Shown here: piece after piece, positions 42,308 through 51,055 of the stretch | How positions within the stretch are numbered: the first letter of the stretch is position 1 | Layout of the letters: the number at the start of each line of letters is the position of its first letter | NCBI GenBank assembly: GCA_963738025.1 | Contig: CAVTWA010000011.1 | Location: 372,001 to 436,000 of the forward strand | DNA length: 64,000 bases | Reading direction: 5' to 3' | Source: 20CM-2-55-15 sp963738025 | GTDB taxonomy: Bacteria > Acidobacteriota > Terriglobia > 20CM-2-55-15 | Program-made: the position numbers and the translations under genes | The notes under the pieces: model-generated | What the model saw: only the letters and a program-made list of their open reading frames with translations | What the model was told of the DNA's origin: nothing | The model's database searches: none

Positions 42308-42523
42308 CCCCGCCTGAGTCAGGCGGGGTGCCTTCGCGTAGCGAAGGCGGGGCTGTCTGTTCAAAGTTCGCGCGCAGCGCGCTCCGTATGGATTTCCGCG
42401 AAGCGCTCCTTTTTCTAATCGGTGCGCTACGCGAATGTTTATCAGGAGAGCGCTTCGCGCGGACGTTGAACAGACCGCCCCAGCCTCGCTTCGCGAGGGC
42501 ATCCCCGCCTAGCTTAGGCGGGG
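42308..42523. repeat. Composite foldback repeat with stems at both ends
   Basis: The 42130-42678 gap carries, apart from the leader, a 216-bp element. Stems of the CCCCGCCT(A/G)A type lie at 42308-42328 and 42503-42523. Between them the inner sequence matches the composite at 1183-1426 in order: TGCCTTCGCG, GCGAAGGCGGGGC, TCTGTTCAAA, GATTTCCGCGAAGCGCTCC, GGTGCGCTACGCG and TTGAACAG. It sits between divergent transcripts (minus amidoligase operon, plus kinase operon). No conserved gene is inside. Confidence 0.85.
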
Positions 42524-42678
42524 ACTGGGAGACACCCCCACCGCTGTGCCCCCACTGCGTGCAGTAGTCCACAAAAATAGTCCATAAAAAACCAGAAGTT
42601 ATCGGTTGACTGCCGGTCCTTCTTCACCCACGATAGCCGAGCATCACAACAATGCTGAGACGAACCCGAGAGGATCCT

Positions 42679-43500
42679 ATGCGAGACCGAATGGCTGTGA
42701 GAATTCTTTCCCTCTGTTGTTTTTTGTCAGCCACGGGCTGGGCCGTGGCACAAGGCGGAGCTGGGCAGGTTATTCAAGGCTCCAAGATCGAAGAGATACT
42801 GAAGAATGGGCGAGTTGCGAAGACAAAAGATCTCCCAGAAGGTGTGACCCTGCCAAAGAAAGCCACTTTGGAGTTCAACGGAGAGCAGCACTTCGGTGTC
42901 TGGAAAAATATCGATGAGGGACCGGTGCCGAAAAAACAACTGGACAGTGGTATTGAACTGCAATTCCAGGACAGCTGGCGCACGGAAGTCGCTGCCTATG
43001 AATTAGACAAGCTGATCGGGTTGGGCATGGTTCCGGCGACCGTCCCGCGTTTGTACGATGGCAAGCAGGGCTCGATGCAGTTCTTTGTGGACTCCGTCAT
43101 GGACGAAGAGCAACGGTTGAAGAAAAAGATTGCGCCGCCGAACCAGGTTTTATGGAACCAGCAAGTCGCAAAGATCCGGCTCTGGGACAACCTCATTTAC
43201 AACACCGATCGCAATCTGGGAAACCTGTTGATAACCTCGGACTGGCAGATTCGGCTGATCGATCATTCGCGTACATTCAGGCCATTCGACCAATTAAAGG
43301 ACCCTAAGCAGCTCACGATATTCTCGCGCACACTGCTTGCGAGCATCAAACAACTGAATGAGCCGATGCTCAAAGAACATCTCGGAAAATATCTATCACC
43401 CGCGCAAATCAGCGGAATATTAAAACGCCGCGATGCAATCGTTGCCCTGGCTGACAAGATGGCGGCCGAAAAGGGGGCAGGCGCGGTCCTGTATCAATGA
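42679..43500 (+). CDS. Predicted secreted protein-kinase-like protein (HipA/FAM20-like fold)
   Basis: The 273-residue protein has a signal peptide (MRDRMAVRILSLCCFLSATGWAVAQ) and a kinase-like core. A candidate ATP lysine is K76 (FGVWKN), and an acidic helix is TEVAAYELDKLIG (102-114). The catalytic loop YNTDRNLGNLLI has D177 and N182 in the D-x(4)-N pattern, and a metal Asp follows in RLIDHSR (D195). This matches PI3K/HipA/FAM20-type kinases more than eukaryote-like Ser/Thr kinases. ATG 42679 has GAGAGGA 6 bases upstream. Its stop overlaps the metallophosphatase start (ATGATG). Substrate and activity are unknown; a pseudokinase cannot be excluded. Confidence 0.68.
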   Translation: MRDRMAVRILSLCCFLSATGWAVAQGGAGQVIQGSKIEEILKNGRVAKTKDLPEGVTLPKKATLEFNGEQHFGVWKNIDEGPVPKKQLDSGIELQFQDSWRTEVAAYELDKLIGLGMVPATVPRLYDGKQGSMQFFVDSVMDEEQRLKKKIAPPNQVLWNQQVAKIRLWDNLIYNTDRNLGNLLITSDWQIRLIDHSRTFRPFDQLKDPKQLTIFSRTLLASIKQLNEPMLKEHLGKYLSPAQISGILKRRDAIVALADKMAAEKGAGAVLYQ

Positions 43501-44519
43501 TGCGGAAGCTTCGGGCTGGACTGCTGCTGTTCACTCTGACGGTAGCGCTCAGCGGCCTCGCGCATCCGGCGCGGCCGCGTATCGTGGCGATAGGCGACAT
43601 CCATGGGGAGTACGACGGGTTTGTTGGAATCCTCCAGCGAACTCACCTGATCGATCCGTCAAAGCGCTGGGCTGGTGGAAATACGATTCTGGTTCAAACC
43701 GGAGACATGCTCGATCGCGGACCGGGCGCACGCGCGGTGATGGATCTTTTGATGTCGCTTCAGAAGGATGCTCCTCGCCAGGGTGGCCGCGTTGTGGTCT
43801 TAATGGGCAATCACGAAGCGATGAACCTCTATGGTGATCTGCGCTACGTCACAGAGAAGGACTACGCCCAGTTTGCGCCTGAACACAGCAGCAAAAGCGA
43901 TTCATCGCATCCCCCCGGCTACTTCGAACGATGTGCGGCTCTGGAAGTGAACGGGACCTACGGCAAATGGCTTCGTAGTCTGCCCGCCATTGCGCAGATC
44001 GACGATTCGATATTTCTTCACGGTGGAATCAGTCCGGAACTCGCATCCTGGGGCGTCGACAAGTTGAACGAGAGGATCGCGGGTGAAGTCAAGGTGTTCG
44101 ATGCCTACCGACACTACATGATCGACAAGAAAATCGCGCCACCCTGCAGCACACTGGAAGAATTGACCAGACTGGCGCAGGCCGCAGAACCGAATGCAAA
44201 AGGCAAGGATGCTGAGGTTCTAAAAGGCTTTCTCGAATACCCATCATGGTTGACTATTAACGACAAAGGTCCTCTCTGGTTCAGGGGTTATGCGGAATGG
44301 GACAATGCCGAAGGAAACAGACAGATGGAACTGCTCACCAAGGCACTCGATGTGACGCGTTTTGTGGTCGGGCACACGGTCCAGAAAGGCGGTGAAATCG
44401 TTCCTCGATTCAATGACCAGGTTTATTTAATCGATACAGGAATGCTCTCCAGTTTCTTCGCCGGCGGCCGCGCATCGGCATTGATCATTCAGGATGGGAA
44501 GGTCGCAGCCATCTACTGA
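43497..44519 (+). CDS. Secreted calcineurin-like metallophosphatase
   Basis: A 340-residue exported phosphoesterase with a signal peptide (KLRAGLLLFTLTVALSGLAH) and all five PPP-type motifs: GDIHG (33-37, D34 and H36), GDMLDRG (69-75), GNHE (104-107), HGGIS and GHT. It resembles Shewanella-like (Shelphs) or PPP phosphatases, which bind two metals and act on phosphoproteins or small phosphoesters. The first codon overlaps the kinase stop by the ATGA arrangement, and the transporter gene starts one base after its stop. Kinase and phosphatase would meet in the periplasm, so a phosphorylation cycle is plausible (inference). Confidence 0.88.
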   Translation: MMRKLRAGLLLFTLTVALSGLAHPARPRIVAIGDIHGEYDGFVGILQRTHLIDPSKRWAGGNTILVQTGDMLDRGPGARAVMDLLMSLQKDAPRQGGRVVVLMGNHEAMNLYGDLRYVTEKDYAQFAPEHSSKSDSSHPPGYFERCAALEVNGTYGKWLRSLPAIAQIDDSIFLHGGISPELASWGVDKLNERIAGEVKVFDAYRHYMIDKKIAPPCSTLEELTRLAQAAEPNAKGKDAEVLKGFLEYPSWLTINDKGPLWFRGYAEWDNAEGNRQMELLTKALDVTRFVVGHTVQKGGEIVPRFNDQVYLIDTGMLSSFFAGGRASALIIQDGKVAAIY

Positions 44520-44520
44520 T

Positions 44521-47064
44521 ATGCAGATTATCAACCGTATTTTCAATCTTCGGCCGGGTGACTTCTCTCGCGGGTTTCCGCTCTTCGCCTACTACTTTTT
44601 GATCATTACCTTTTACCAGATCGGTCGCGTTGCCCGCGTTGCCATATTCCTCGATCATTTCAAACCGGCGCAGCAACCGTATGCCGACATGTCGATTGCA
44701 CTGCTCGCCGGCTTTGTCATATCGCTATATATAAGGGCGGGCGACCGCGTCAGCTTGCGCAATCTGCAGGTGGGAAGCCTGCTGTTCTTTGCTGCGAATC
44801 TTGTTGCCATATGGTGGGGACTTCAGTTTCACAAGTGGGTCTGGCTTGCGCCACTGTTTTATCTCTGGGTTGGCGTTTTCGGAATTCTTGCAGTAGCCCA
44901 GGCGTGGACGCTTGCAAACTTTGTCTGGACCACCCGCGAGGCGAAGCGGCTGTTCGGCATGTTCGGCAGCGGCGGCATTATCGGCGGCAGCTTCGCCGGG
45001 TTCCTGGGGGGCTGGATTGCTGTGCGGTTCGGCGCCGAGTCCATCCTTCTTTTTATGGCAGGATTCCTGCTCGTGTGTGTGGTCCTTGTCCGAAACATCA
45101 GCAAGCACACGGGGACAATCTCGAGCGAAACGGGAGTAAGTGAAGCGGACGCTGCCCCGCGCAATTTATCGGAAAGTTTCCGCCTGGTCGGCCAGTCTCG
45201 CCATTTGCAGACCATTGCCGCCTTGATCTGCATTTCGTCTGTGGCTACTGCCGTAGCGGGCTGGCAGCTCAACGCCATCGCCAAAGAAACTCTGATTCAG
45301 AAGAATGCGGTGGCCCATTTTCTGGGAAATGTTCAGGGCTACACCGGTCTGCTCGCTCTCATCGTTCAGCTGTTTCTTACACCAAAAATTCTGCGCCATT
45401 TCGGAGTCGGCGCCGCCCTGCTGATTTTGCCGCTATCGTTAACCGCCGGTTCTTTAACGGTTGTCTTTTCGAGCGCCCTTTGGGCGGCGGCTATTCTTCG
45501 GGGAAGCGATACCGTACCCCGGTATTCGATCGATACATCCGCAGTTCAACTGCTGTATTTACCGGTGCCGGCGAATATTAAAGTCCAGGTAAAGTCGCTG
45601 ACCGATACCGTCGTCAAGAATTTCGGTGATGGCCTGGCCGCACTTACCATTCTGGTATTCGTCACGCCGCTCCACTTCACTGCACGCCGCATAAGCTGGA
45701 TCAACTTCGTTCTGCTCGCCGTGTGGATCGCTTTAGCGATAGTTGCGCGCCGCAACTATGTCGAGACACTCCGCAGGAATATCCAGCATGTCGGCTTACG
45801 TCCCGAGCAAGGCTCGGTTCAAGCCCTGGATCATTCCACCAGCAATGTTCTGGCCGAGAAACTGAATTCTACGGACCCCAATGAGATTCTTTACGCGTTG
45901 GATTTGTTTGAAATGGGTCAGCAGGCGCAAGCCCATTCGGGCATCCGGAGGCTGATCGAACATCCTTCGCCTCATGTCCGTAAAAAGGCAATTGCCGTCC
46001 TCAGCGGAGCCGGAGATCGAACCGTGAGGCACGAGGTCGCGGCTTTGCTCCATGATACGAGCGTCGAGGTCCGTACAGAGGCTCTGGCCTATCTGGCAAG
46101 GCACGACCACGTCGATCCCATCGCAGCCGTCGAAAAACTGCAGGATTTCGCGGATTTTTCTGTCTGCTCGGCAACCGTGGCCTTTCTGTCCCGGCCCGGC
46201 GAGGGACAGAACATTGAAGCGGCTCGTATGATTGCCGACCAAATGCTTCAGGAGACCGGGGAAAATGCGAAACGGATGCGTCTCGAGATCGTCCGACTTC
46301 TGCCTTCAATTCCTGATGAGTTCGAGACGCAGCTTGAAATCCTCCTGAAGGACAACGATGTCGAGATCGTTTGTGAGGCTTATCACGCTGCAGCTGTTCT
46401 GAGGAAGCGCCAGTTCGTTCCCGCAATTATCGCGGGACTCGGGGATGCGGACAGGGCGGCCGACGCGATCGATTCTCTCGTCCTGTTCGAAGACGCCATC
46501 GTCGGCGATCTGCGGATGCATTTGAACGATCAAGCCGAACGCAAGGAAGTTCGTGAGAGAATCCCGCAGGTTCTTTTCCGTATCGGAACTCCGGCGGCGG
46601 CAAATGCTTTGCTGGACAGCTTGATTCAACCCGATCCAGCCCTTCGAACGAAGATAATCGCTGCGCTCAATAAGCTGCAGGAGCTTCGCCGGAATCTGGA
46701 TCTCGACAGAGAGTCGATCGAAACGGTAATGATTGCGGAACTGACAGGACACTATCGTTCCTATCAGATTCTAGGCAGTGCAGACGGCGCTTCGGACGAA
46801 GATCTCCAGACGGCTATGCGCGGCGAATTAGAAAGGATTTTCCGGCTGCTGAAACTGCTGTTTCCTGCTATCGATTTGCAGAGTGCTTATATGGGTGTTC
46901 ACTCCAGCGATCCCGTCATGCATTCGAACGCACTGGAATTCCTTGATAATACGCTGAACGCCCGCCTGCGGGCTCTGCTGGTGCCTCTTCTGGATAGCGA
47001 GGTGACGGTCGACGAACGAATCCAGCTCGCCGACCAGTTTCTCGGTTTCAGTATGAATGCGTAA
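44521..47064 (+). CDS. Multi-pass carrier (NTT/MFS-like) with C-terminal HEAT repeats
   Basis: An 847-residue protein with about ten to twelve hydrophobic segments in residues 1-420 (for example YYFLIITFYQIGRVARVAIF, LFGMFGSGGIIGGSFAGFLGG, ILLFMAGFLLVCVVLV). A soluble region of HEAT-like repeats follows (about 440-830: HVRKKAIAVLSGAGDRTVRHEVAALLHD, DTSVEVRTEALAYLARHD). The membrane part resembles ATP/ADP-translocase or major-facilitator carriers. ATG 44521 is one base after the metallophosphatase stop (TGATATG). The HEAT region lies on the cytoplasmic side by position. Together with the kinase and phosphatase genes it suggests a membrane-linked phospho-signalling unit; the transported substrate is unknown. 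Confidence 0.8.
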   Translation: MQIINRIFNLRPGDFSRGFPLFAYYFLIITFYQIGRVARVAIFLDHFKPAQQPYADMSIALLAGFVISLYIRAGDRVSLRNLQVGSLLFFAANLVAIWWGLQFHKWVWLAPLFYLWVGVFGILAVAQAWTLANFVWTTREAKRLFGMFGSGGIIGGSFAGFLGGWIAVRFGAESILLFMAGFLLVCVVLVRNISKHTGTISSETGVSEADAAPRNLSESFRLVGQSRHLQTIAALICISSVATAVAGWQLNAIAKETLIQKNAVAHFLGNVQGYTGLLALIVQLFLTPKILRHFGVGAALLILPLSLTAGSLTVVFSSALWAAAILRGSDTVPRYSIDTSAVQLLYLPVPANIKVQVKSLTDTVVKNFGDGLAALTILVFVTPLHFTARRISWINFVLLAVWIALAIVARRNYVETLRRNIQHVGLRPEQGSVQALDHSTSNVLAEKLNSTDPNEILYALDLFEMGQQAQAHSGIRRLIEHPSPHVRKKAIAVLSGAGDRTVRHEVAALLHDTSVEVRTEALAYLARHDHVDPIAAVEKLQDFADFSVCSATVAFLSRPGEGQNIEAARMIADQMLQETGENAKRMRLEIVRLLPSIPDEFETQLEILLKDNDVEIVCEAYHAAAVLRKRQFVPAIIAGLGDADRAADAIDSLVLFEDAIVGDLRMHLNDQAERKEVRERIPQVLFRIGTPAAANALLDSLIQPDPALRTKIIAALNKLQELRRNLDLDRESIETVMIAELTGHYRSYQILGSADGASDEDLQTAMRGELERIFRLLKLLFPAIDLQSAYMGVHSSDPVMHSNALEFLDNTLNARLRALLVPLLDSEVTVDERIQLADQFLGFSMNA

Positions 47065-47066
47065 AA

Positions 47067-47157
47067 GCCGAAGTTGGTCACGTGATGTGAGGAGCGAAGT
47101 CCCCGCCTAACTTAGGCGGGGAGTGTCCCAGTTCAACATCCTGCCGAAAATCAACTA
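47067..47157. repeat. Single-stem repeat with extended flanks (stem 47101-47121)
   Basis: A perfect CCCCGCCTAA-C-TTAGGCGGGG stem is framed by GCCGAAGTTGGTCACGTGAT on the left and TTCAACATCCTGCCGAAAAT on the right. The same left and right flanks frame the stem region at 49535-49687, so the repeat unit here is ~90 bp with the palindrome in the middle. It sits between the carrier gene and the dioxygenase gene. Confidence 0.85.
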
Positions 47158-47325
47158 GGTCGCCCGGCCAGAACATGGATTAAGAAAACTAAAACTTACA
47201 GCCTTGTTACACGGAGCACAGGAAATTGCCTTTCTTCCATCTCGTTGCTTCTTGTGTTGTGGTCCTCGTACAGGTTGACTTATCGCGATCAGCTTGATAA
47301 GCAGTGAGCGGAAGGAGTCTTTTTT

Positions 47326-48615
47326 ATGGCTACGATAGTCGGCGCAATCGCCAGTTCTCATACACCAACAATTGGTTTCGCACTCGATAATCACAAACAA
47401 TCTGACCCGAACTGGGCGCCGATTTTCGAAGGTTACGAGCCCGTCCGGCAGTGGCTGGCAGCCAGGAAACCGGACGTTCTGTTCCTTATATTCAACGATC
47501 ACATCACGTCTTTTTTCTTCGATCATTACTCCCATTTCGCCCTCGGTGTTGGCGACTCTTACCCTGTGGCGGATGAAGGTGGAGGGGCCCGCAGACTGCC
47601 GCCGGTAAAAGGTCACCCCAAGCTTGCCGCGCACATCGCAGCGGGGTTGGTCGCCGATGAATTCGACTTATCGTTCTTCCAGGGCAAGGGGCTGGATCAT
47701 GGCTGCTTCTCGCCGTTGTCGGTCCTGTGGCCTCACGAGCCGGAGTGGCCTGGCGCCATCGTTCCGCTTCAGGTAGGTGTGCTGCTCACTCCCATTCCAA
47801 CTGCACGCCGATGTTACAAACTCGGCAAGGCCTTGCGGAAAGCGATCCTGAGCTATCCGGAGGATCTCAAGGTCGCGATTGTCGCTACCGGCGGCCTTTC
47901 CCATCAGGTGCATGGAGAACGAGCCGGCTTCAACAACACGAAATGGGACCTGGAGTTCATGGAGCTCCTCGAAAAGGATCCTGAAAGTCTCACCAATATC
48001 ACGGCTGCGGAATATGCCCGGCGCGGCGGCTGGGAAGGTGGGGAAGTCATCATGTGGCTCATCATGCGGGGCGCCATGGCATCCAAGGTTAAAAAACTGC
48101 ACCAGTCCTATTACCTGCCTTCAATGACAGCAATCGGCACCGCTATCTTCGAAGACGACATCACGGAGCAGGCAGACGAGTCCTCAGCCACATACCTCGA
48201 GCGCATTCACAAGGAAACAAAAGGCGTGGAAACGATCGAGGGTACTTATCCGTTCACACTGGACACCAGCGTTAGAGCATACCGGCTGAATCGTTTTCTC
48301 CACGATCTGATCATTCCCGAACACCGGGTGAAGTTCCTCGCCGATCCCGAAACAACCTTTGAAGAGGCCGGCCTCAGCGAAAAAGAACAGGCCATGGTTC
48401 GCAATCGCGATTGGCGGGAAATGATTCATTACGGAGTGATCTTCTTCATGCTGGAGAAACTGGGTGCAGTGGTGGGAACTTCAAACCTGCATATTTATGC
48501 CGCGATGCGGGGTCAGTCACTCGAAGATTTTCAGAAGACGCGCAATGCTCAGGTTCTGTACTCCGTAGCAGGCAGGGATACGGGCAAAACCGATTGGGAT
48601 AAGAACCGCAACTGA
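47326..48615 (+). CDS. galA: Gallate dioxygenase (single-chain LigAB-type extradiol dioxygenase)
   Basis: A 429-residue single-chain class III extradiol dioxygenase. The N-terminal LigB-like domain has iron ligands H12 (SSHTPTIG) and H59 (NDHITSFFF), the third being in the GGWEGGEVIMWLIMRG region. An active-site histidine is in GGLSHQVHGERAG. The C-terminal LigA-like domain (about 300-429) includes RFLHDLIIPEHRVKFLADPETTFEEAGL. Gallate and protocatechuate dioxygenases share this fold; the fused chain and wording match GalA/DesB. It cleaves the ring of gallate, a plant-polyphenol product. The Shine-Dalgarno GGAAGGAG stands about 8 bases before the ATG. No other gallate pathway gene is nearby. 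Confidence 0.88.
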   Translation: MATIVGAIASSHTPTIGFALDNHKQSDPNWAPIFEGYEPVRQWLAARKPDVLFLIFNDHITSFFFDHYSHFALGVGDSYPVADEGGGARRLPPVKGHPKLAAHIAAGLVADEFDLSFFQGKGLDHGCFSPLSVLWPHEPEWPGAIVPLQVGVLLTPIPTARRCYKLGKALRKAILSYPEDLKVAIVATGGLSHQVHGERAGFNNTKWDLEFMELLEKDPESLTNITAAEYARRGGWEGGEVIMWLIMRGAMASKVKKLHQSYYLPSMTAIGTAIFEDDITEQADESSATYLERIHKETKGVETIEGTYPFTLDTSVRAYRLNRFLHDLIIPEHRVKFLADPETTFEEAGLSEKEQAMVRNRDWREMIHYGVIFFMLEKLGAVVGTSNLHIYAAMRGQSLEDFQKTRNAQVLYSVAGRDTGKTDWDKNRN

Positions 48616-48633
48616 AGTAAGGGTGTCCACAGT

Positions 48634-48851
48634 CCCCGCCTAAGTTAGGCGGGGTGCCTTCGCGGAGCGAAGGCGGGGCGGTCTGTTCAAAGACGCGTAG
48701 CGACCTTATGGATTTCCGCGCAGCGATCCTTATTGAGTCGGTCCGCTTCGCGGGATTTTGAACAGATATTTAGGCTTCGCCCTATCGGGCTCGCGCTCCG
48801 CGCCGCCCCAACCTCGCTTCGCGAGGGCATCCCCGCCTAACTTAGGCGGGG
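48634..48851. repeat. Composite foldback repeat with stems at both ends
   Basis: The 286-base gap between the dioxygenase and the esterase is nearly filled by a 218-bp composite element. Perfect 10+1+10 stems lie at 48634-48654 and 48831-48851. The inner sequence shares the same blocks as the elements at 1183 and 42308 (CGGTCTGTTCAAAG, GATTTCCGCG, GGATTTTGAACAG, CTTCGCGAGGGCATC). It lies between convergent genes, so it could end both transcripts. Confidence 0.87.
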
Positions 48852-48901
48852 ACTGGCGGACGCTACCCACGGCGTCGGTTCTGTCTTGGACAGGCTCCCT
48901 T

Positions 48902-49477
48902 TTAGAAGCCAGCCTTATCCTTTTTATCGAGGAACGGCTCGATTACGCGCACTATGTTGCGCACCACGATGGAGTATCCTTCCCCTGTCGGATGTGCTCC
49001 ATCGCTGATGAACAGCTCGGGATGGCCTTGAACCCCTTCAAGGAACGGGATCACGGGTACCTTGAGTTCCTTGGCCAGATCGTCAATGTAGGGAAATCGT
49101 CCGCCAGCCAGAAAAACACGTGTGCCGCCTGGTCTGAATCGTTCAATCATCGTACGGAGATTTTGTCGCGACACATCTCTGGGAATTCCTTGCGACATGT
49201 CATTGCCTCCCAGCTGAATGATCACGATATCCGGTTGAGCGGACAAGGCGCGGTTCATGCGGCTCAATGCCTGGGTCGTTGTACTGCCGGTTACTCCGAG
49301 ATTGATGACGCGGTAATCCAGACCTCGCGTTCGCAGCTGTTTTTCCAACTGCGCCGGATACGACGACTCTGGAGCTACGCCGTAGCCAGCAGTCATGCTA
49401 TCGCCGAGCGCCACGATAACCGGCGGCCGCGCGTTCGACTGCAGGGCAAGTGCCAGAAGGGCAATGATCCAAACCAT
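48902..49477 (-). CDS. Secreted SGNH-family esterase/lipase (TesA-like arylesterase)
   Basis: A 191-residue hydrolase with a short signal peptide (MVWIIALLALALQSNA) and the SGNH blocks: GDSM with catalytic S27, G in INLGVTGSTT, N92 in LGGND, and D159/H162 in DGAHPTGEGY. TesA-type enzymes hydrolyse acyl-CoA analogues, arylesters and lysophospholipids in the periplasm. ATG 49477 begins the signal peptide; the frame continues to 49549 through a non-conserved stretch. It is monocistronic between two repeats. Confidence 0.9.
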   Translation of the reverse strand: MVWIIALLALALQSNARPPVIVALGDSMTAGYGVAPESSYPAQLEKQLRTRGLDYRVINLGVTGSTTTQALSRMNRALSAQPDIVIIQLGGNDMSQGIPRDVSRQNLRTMIERFRPGGTRVFLAGGRFPYIDDLAKELKVPVIPFLEGVQGHPELFISDGAHPTGEGYSIVVRNIVRVIEPFLDKKDKAGF

Positions 49478-49534
49478 GGGAACTATGTTAGCTCCAATGC
49501 TTTGAAAGGGGAAGGAACCTAAGATTCGGACGTA

Positions 49535-49687
49535 GCCGAAGTTCGTCATGTGATCGGAGAAGCGAAGTCCCGCCTAAGTACCGCGTTTCATAATTACGCT
49601 CACGTATACAAATGAGCGCAAAGTATTCCCCGCCTAACTTAGGCGGGGAACCCTCACGTTTCAACGTCCTGCCGAAAATCAATTCGG
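49535..49687. repeat. Repeat copy with insertion (stem 49628-49648)
   Basis: The left flank GCCGAAGTTCGTCATGTGAT and right flank TTTCAACGTCCTGCCGAAAAT match the ends of the element at 47067-47157. The middle differs: a broken half-stem (AAGTCCCGCCTAAGTACCGCG) near 49566 and about 50 extra bases precede the intact stem at 49628-49648. It looks like a nested insertion or duplication within the element. The 303-base gap 49478-49780 contains this and no gene. Confidence 0.75.
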
Positions 49688-49780
49688 ACAAATCAGAAAG
49701 GATTTGCTTTCAGCCAAAAAACTGGTTTATGACAGCTCTTGTGCCTCTTGTGCCTCTTGTGATTTCTTCCCCTTCTGTCG

Positions 49781-51055
49781 TTACTGTGCGGTCACCGGAA
49801 TGATTTTCACGCCTTCGCGCGCCGCGTCGCCGGGCGCAGCGAGGATCGTCGCACCTTCGCCGAGATTCTGGAGGATTTCGACGCGATCTCCGTAGTCGCG
49901 GCCGACAACGACTTTCTGGAGATGTATCGTTCCATCCGCTTGAACGATGGCAACCTGGGCGCCATCGTTGCGGAAGATAATTGCATTGGCCGGAAGCACG
50001 ACTGGCGGGTTGGAGCGTGCAGCACTCAGATCGACTTCGCTGTAGGTTCCGGGGAAAAGGGCGCCGTCGCCATTCGGTATATCCACCTCCACCAGCATGG
50101 TTCGCGTGGCGGGATCAAGAGCGTTCGCCGTGCGGATTACCGTCCCATGAAACGTGCGGCCCGGAAAATTGGATACCGTCAGGACGGCAGGCTGGCCGAT
50201 ATGGATCGAGTTGGCGCTGACTTGCGGAACATTGACGTATGTCCGCAGAGTTTGCGTTTGCGCGATCCGATAGAGCAGAGTATTGCCGGCGCTGACGAGC
50301 GCGCCGGCATCTACATTACGCTGCGTGACGACCCCGTCGAATGGAGCTAGTACCGTACGATAATTCTGGACCTCCTGCAGACGCGCCAGATTGGCTTTGG
50401 CGGCAGTGACGTTGCTGCGCTGTGCAGATATGGCTTTGTCTAAGGCCTGGACGTTCGCATTCTGTGCCGCGAGTTGAGCCTGGTATTGATCACTGTCCTG
50501 CCGCGGCGCCACACCCCGTGCTGCGAGAGCCTTCCAGCGGTCCGCGGTGATCTGGGCGAGATCGCGATTGGCCTTGCCTTGTTCGAGATTGGCCTGGGCT
50601 TGTTCTACTGCGGCCTGGGCCTGCTCGACTGCTGCTTCAGCCTGCCGGATTTGCTGATCCAATTCGGGAGCATCGATCTCGGCCAGAACCTGCCCAGCCT
50701 TCACGTGGTCGCCGATGTCAGCCAGGCGCCTCTTGAGATATCCGTCGGCACGAGCAAGGATCGGAGCCTCTGCAATGGGTTGCATCGTGCCAGGCAGTTT
50801 GAGTTCGTTCGCATTGGAACCACGGCTCACGCGCATTACAGCCATGCGTGGAAGTGATTTCTCACGCTCGTCTGCTTCGGCGCGAACGGTAGCTTCACGC
50901 CTTTGGAGCGGGAGATATCCTGCGAAGAAGCCTGCGATCAGGAGAACGGCAAGTCCGAGCAACATCACGGAAATCGTAATTCCGGACGGACGCCATGGAT
51001 TCGGCGGCAGCCCTTGGTTTTGTTCTTCTTTCAGACTAGAGCCTTCGTATTTCAT
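49781..51055 (-). CDS. RND efflux periplasmic adaptor (membrane fusion protein)
   Basis: A 424-residue HlyD/AcrA-type adaptor. It has an N-terminal membrane anchor (ITISVMLLGLAVLLIAGFFAGYL), a lipoyl half (ILARADGYLKRRLADIGDHVKAGQ) and a coiled-coil hairpin rich in Ala/Gln (QAEAAVEQAQAAVEQAQANLEQ). The second lipoyl half (VTQRNVDAGALVSAG), the beta-barrel and the membrane-proximal domain follow. It bridges the RND pump to an outer-membrane channel. Its start codon directly follows the RND pump stop (TAA then ATG). No outer-membrane TolC gene is next to it, so a channel encoded elsewhere is required. Substrate unknown. Confidence 0.92.
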   Translation of the reverse strand: MKYEGSSLKEEQNQGLPPNPWRPSGITISVMLLGLAVLLIAGFFAGYLPLQRREATVRAEADEREKSLPRMAVMRVSRGSNANELKLPGTMQPIAEAPILARADGYLKRRLADIGDHVKAGQVLAEIDAPELDQQIRQAEAAVEQAQAAVEQAQANLEQGKANRDLAQITADRWKALAARGVAPRQDSDQYQAQLAAQNANVQALDKAISAQRSNVTAAKANLARLQEVQNYRTVLAPFDGVVTQRNVDAGALVSAGNTLLYRIAQTQTLRTYVNVPQVSANSIHIGQPAVLTVSNFPGRTFHGTVIRTANALDPATRTMLVEVDIPNGDGALFPGTYSEVDLSAARSNPPVVLPANAIIFRNDGAQVAIVQADGTIHLQKVVVGRDYGDRVEILQNLGEGATILAAPGDAAREGVKIIPVTAQ

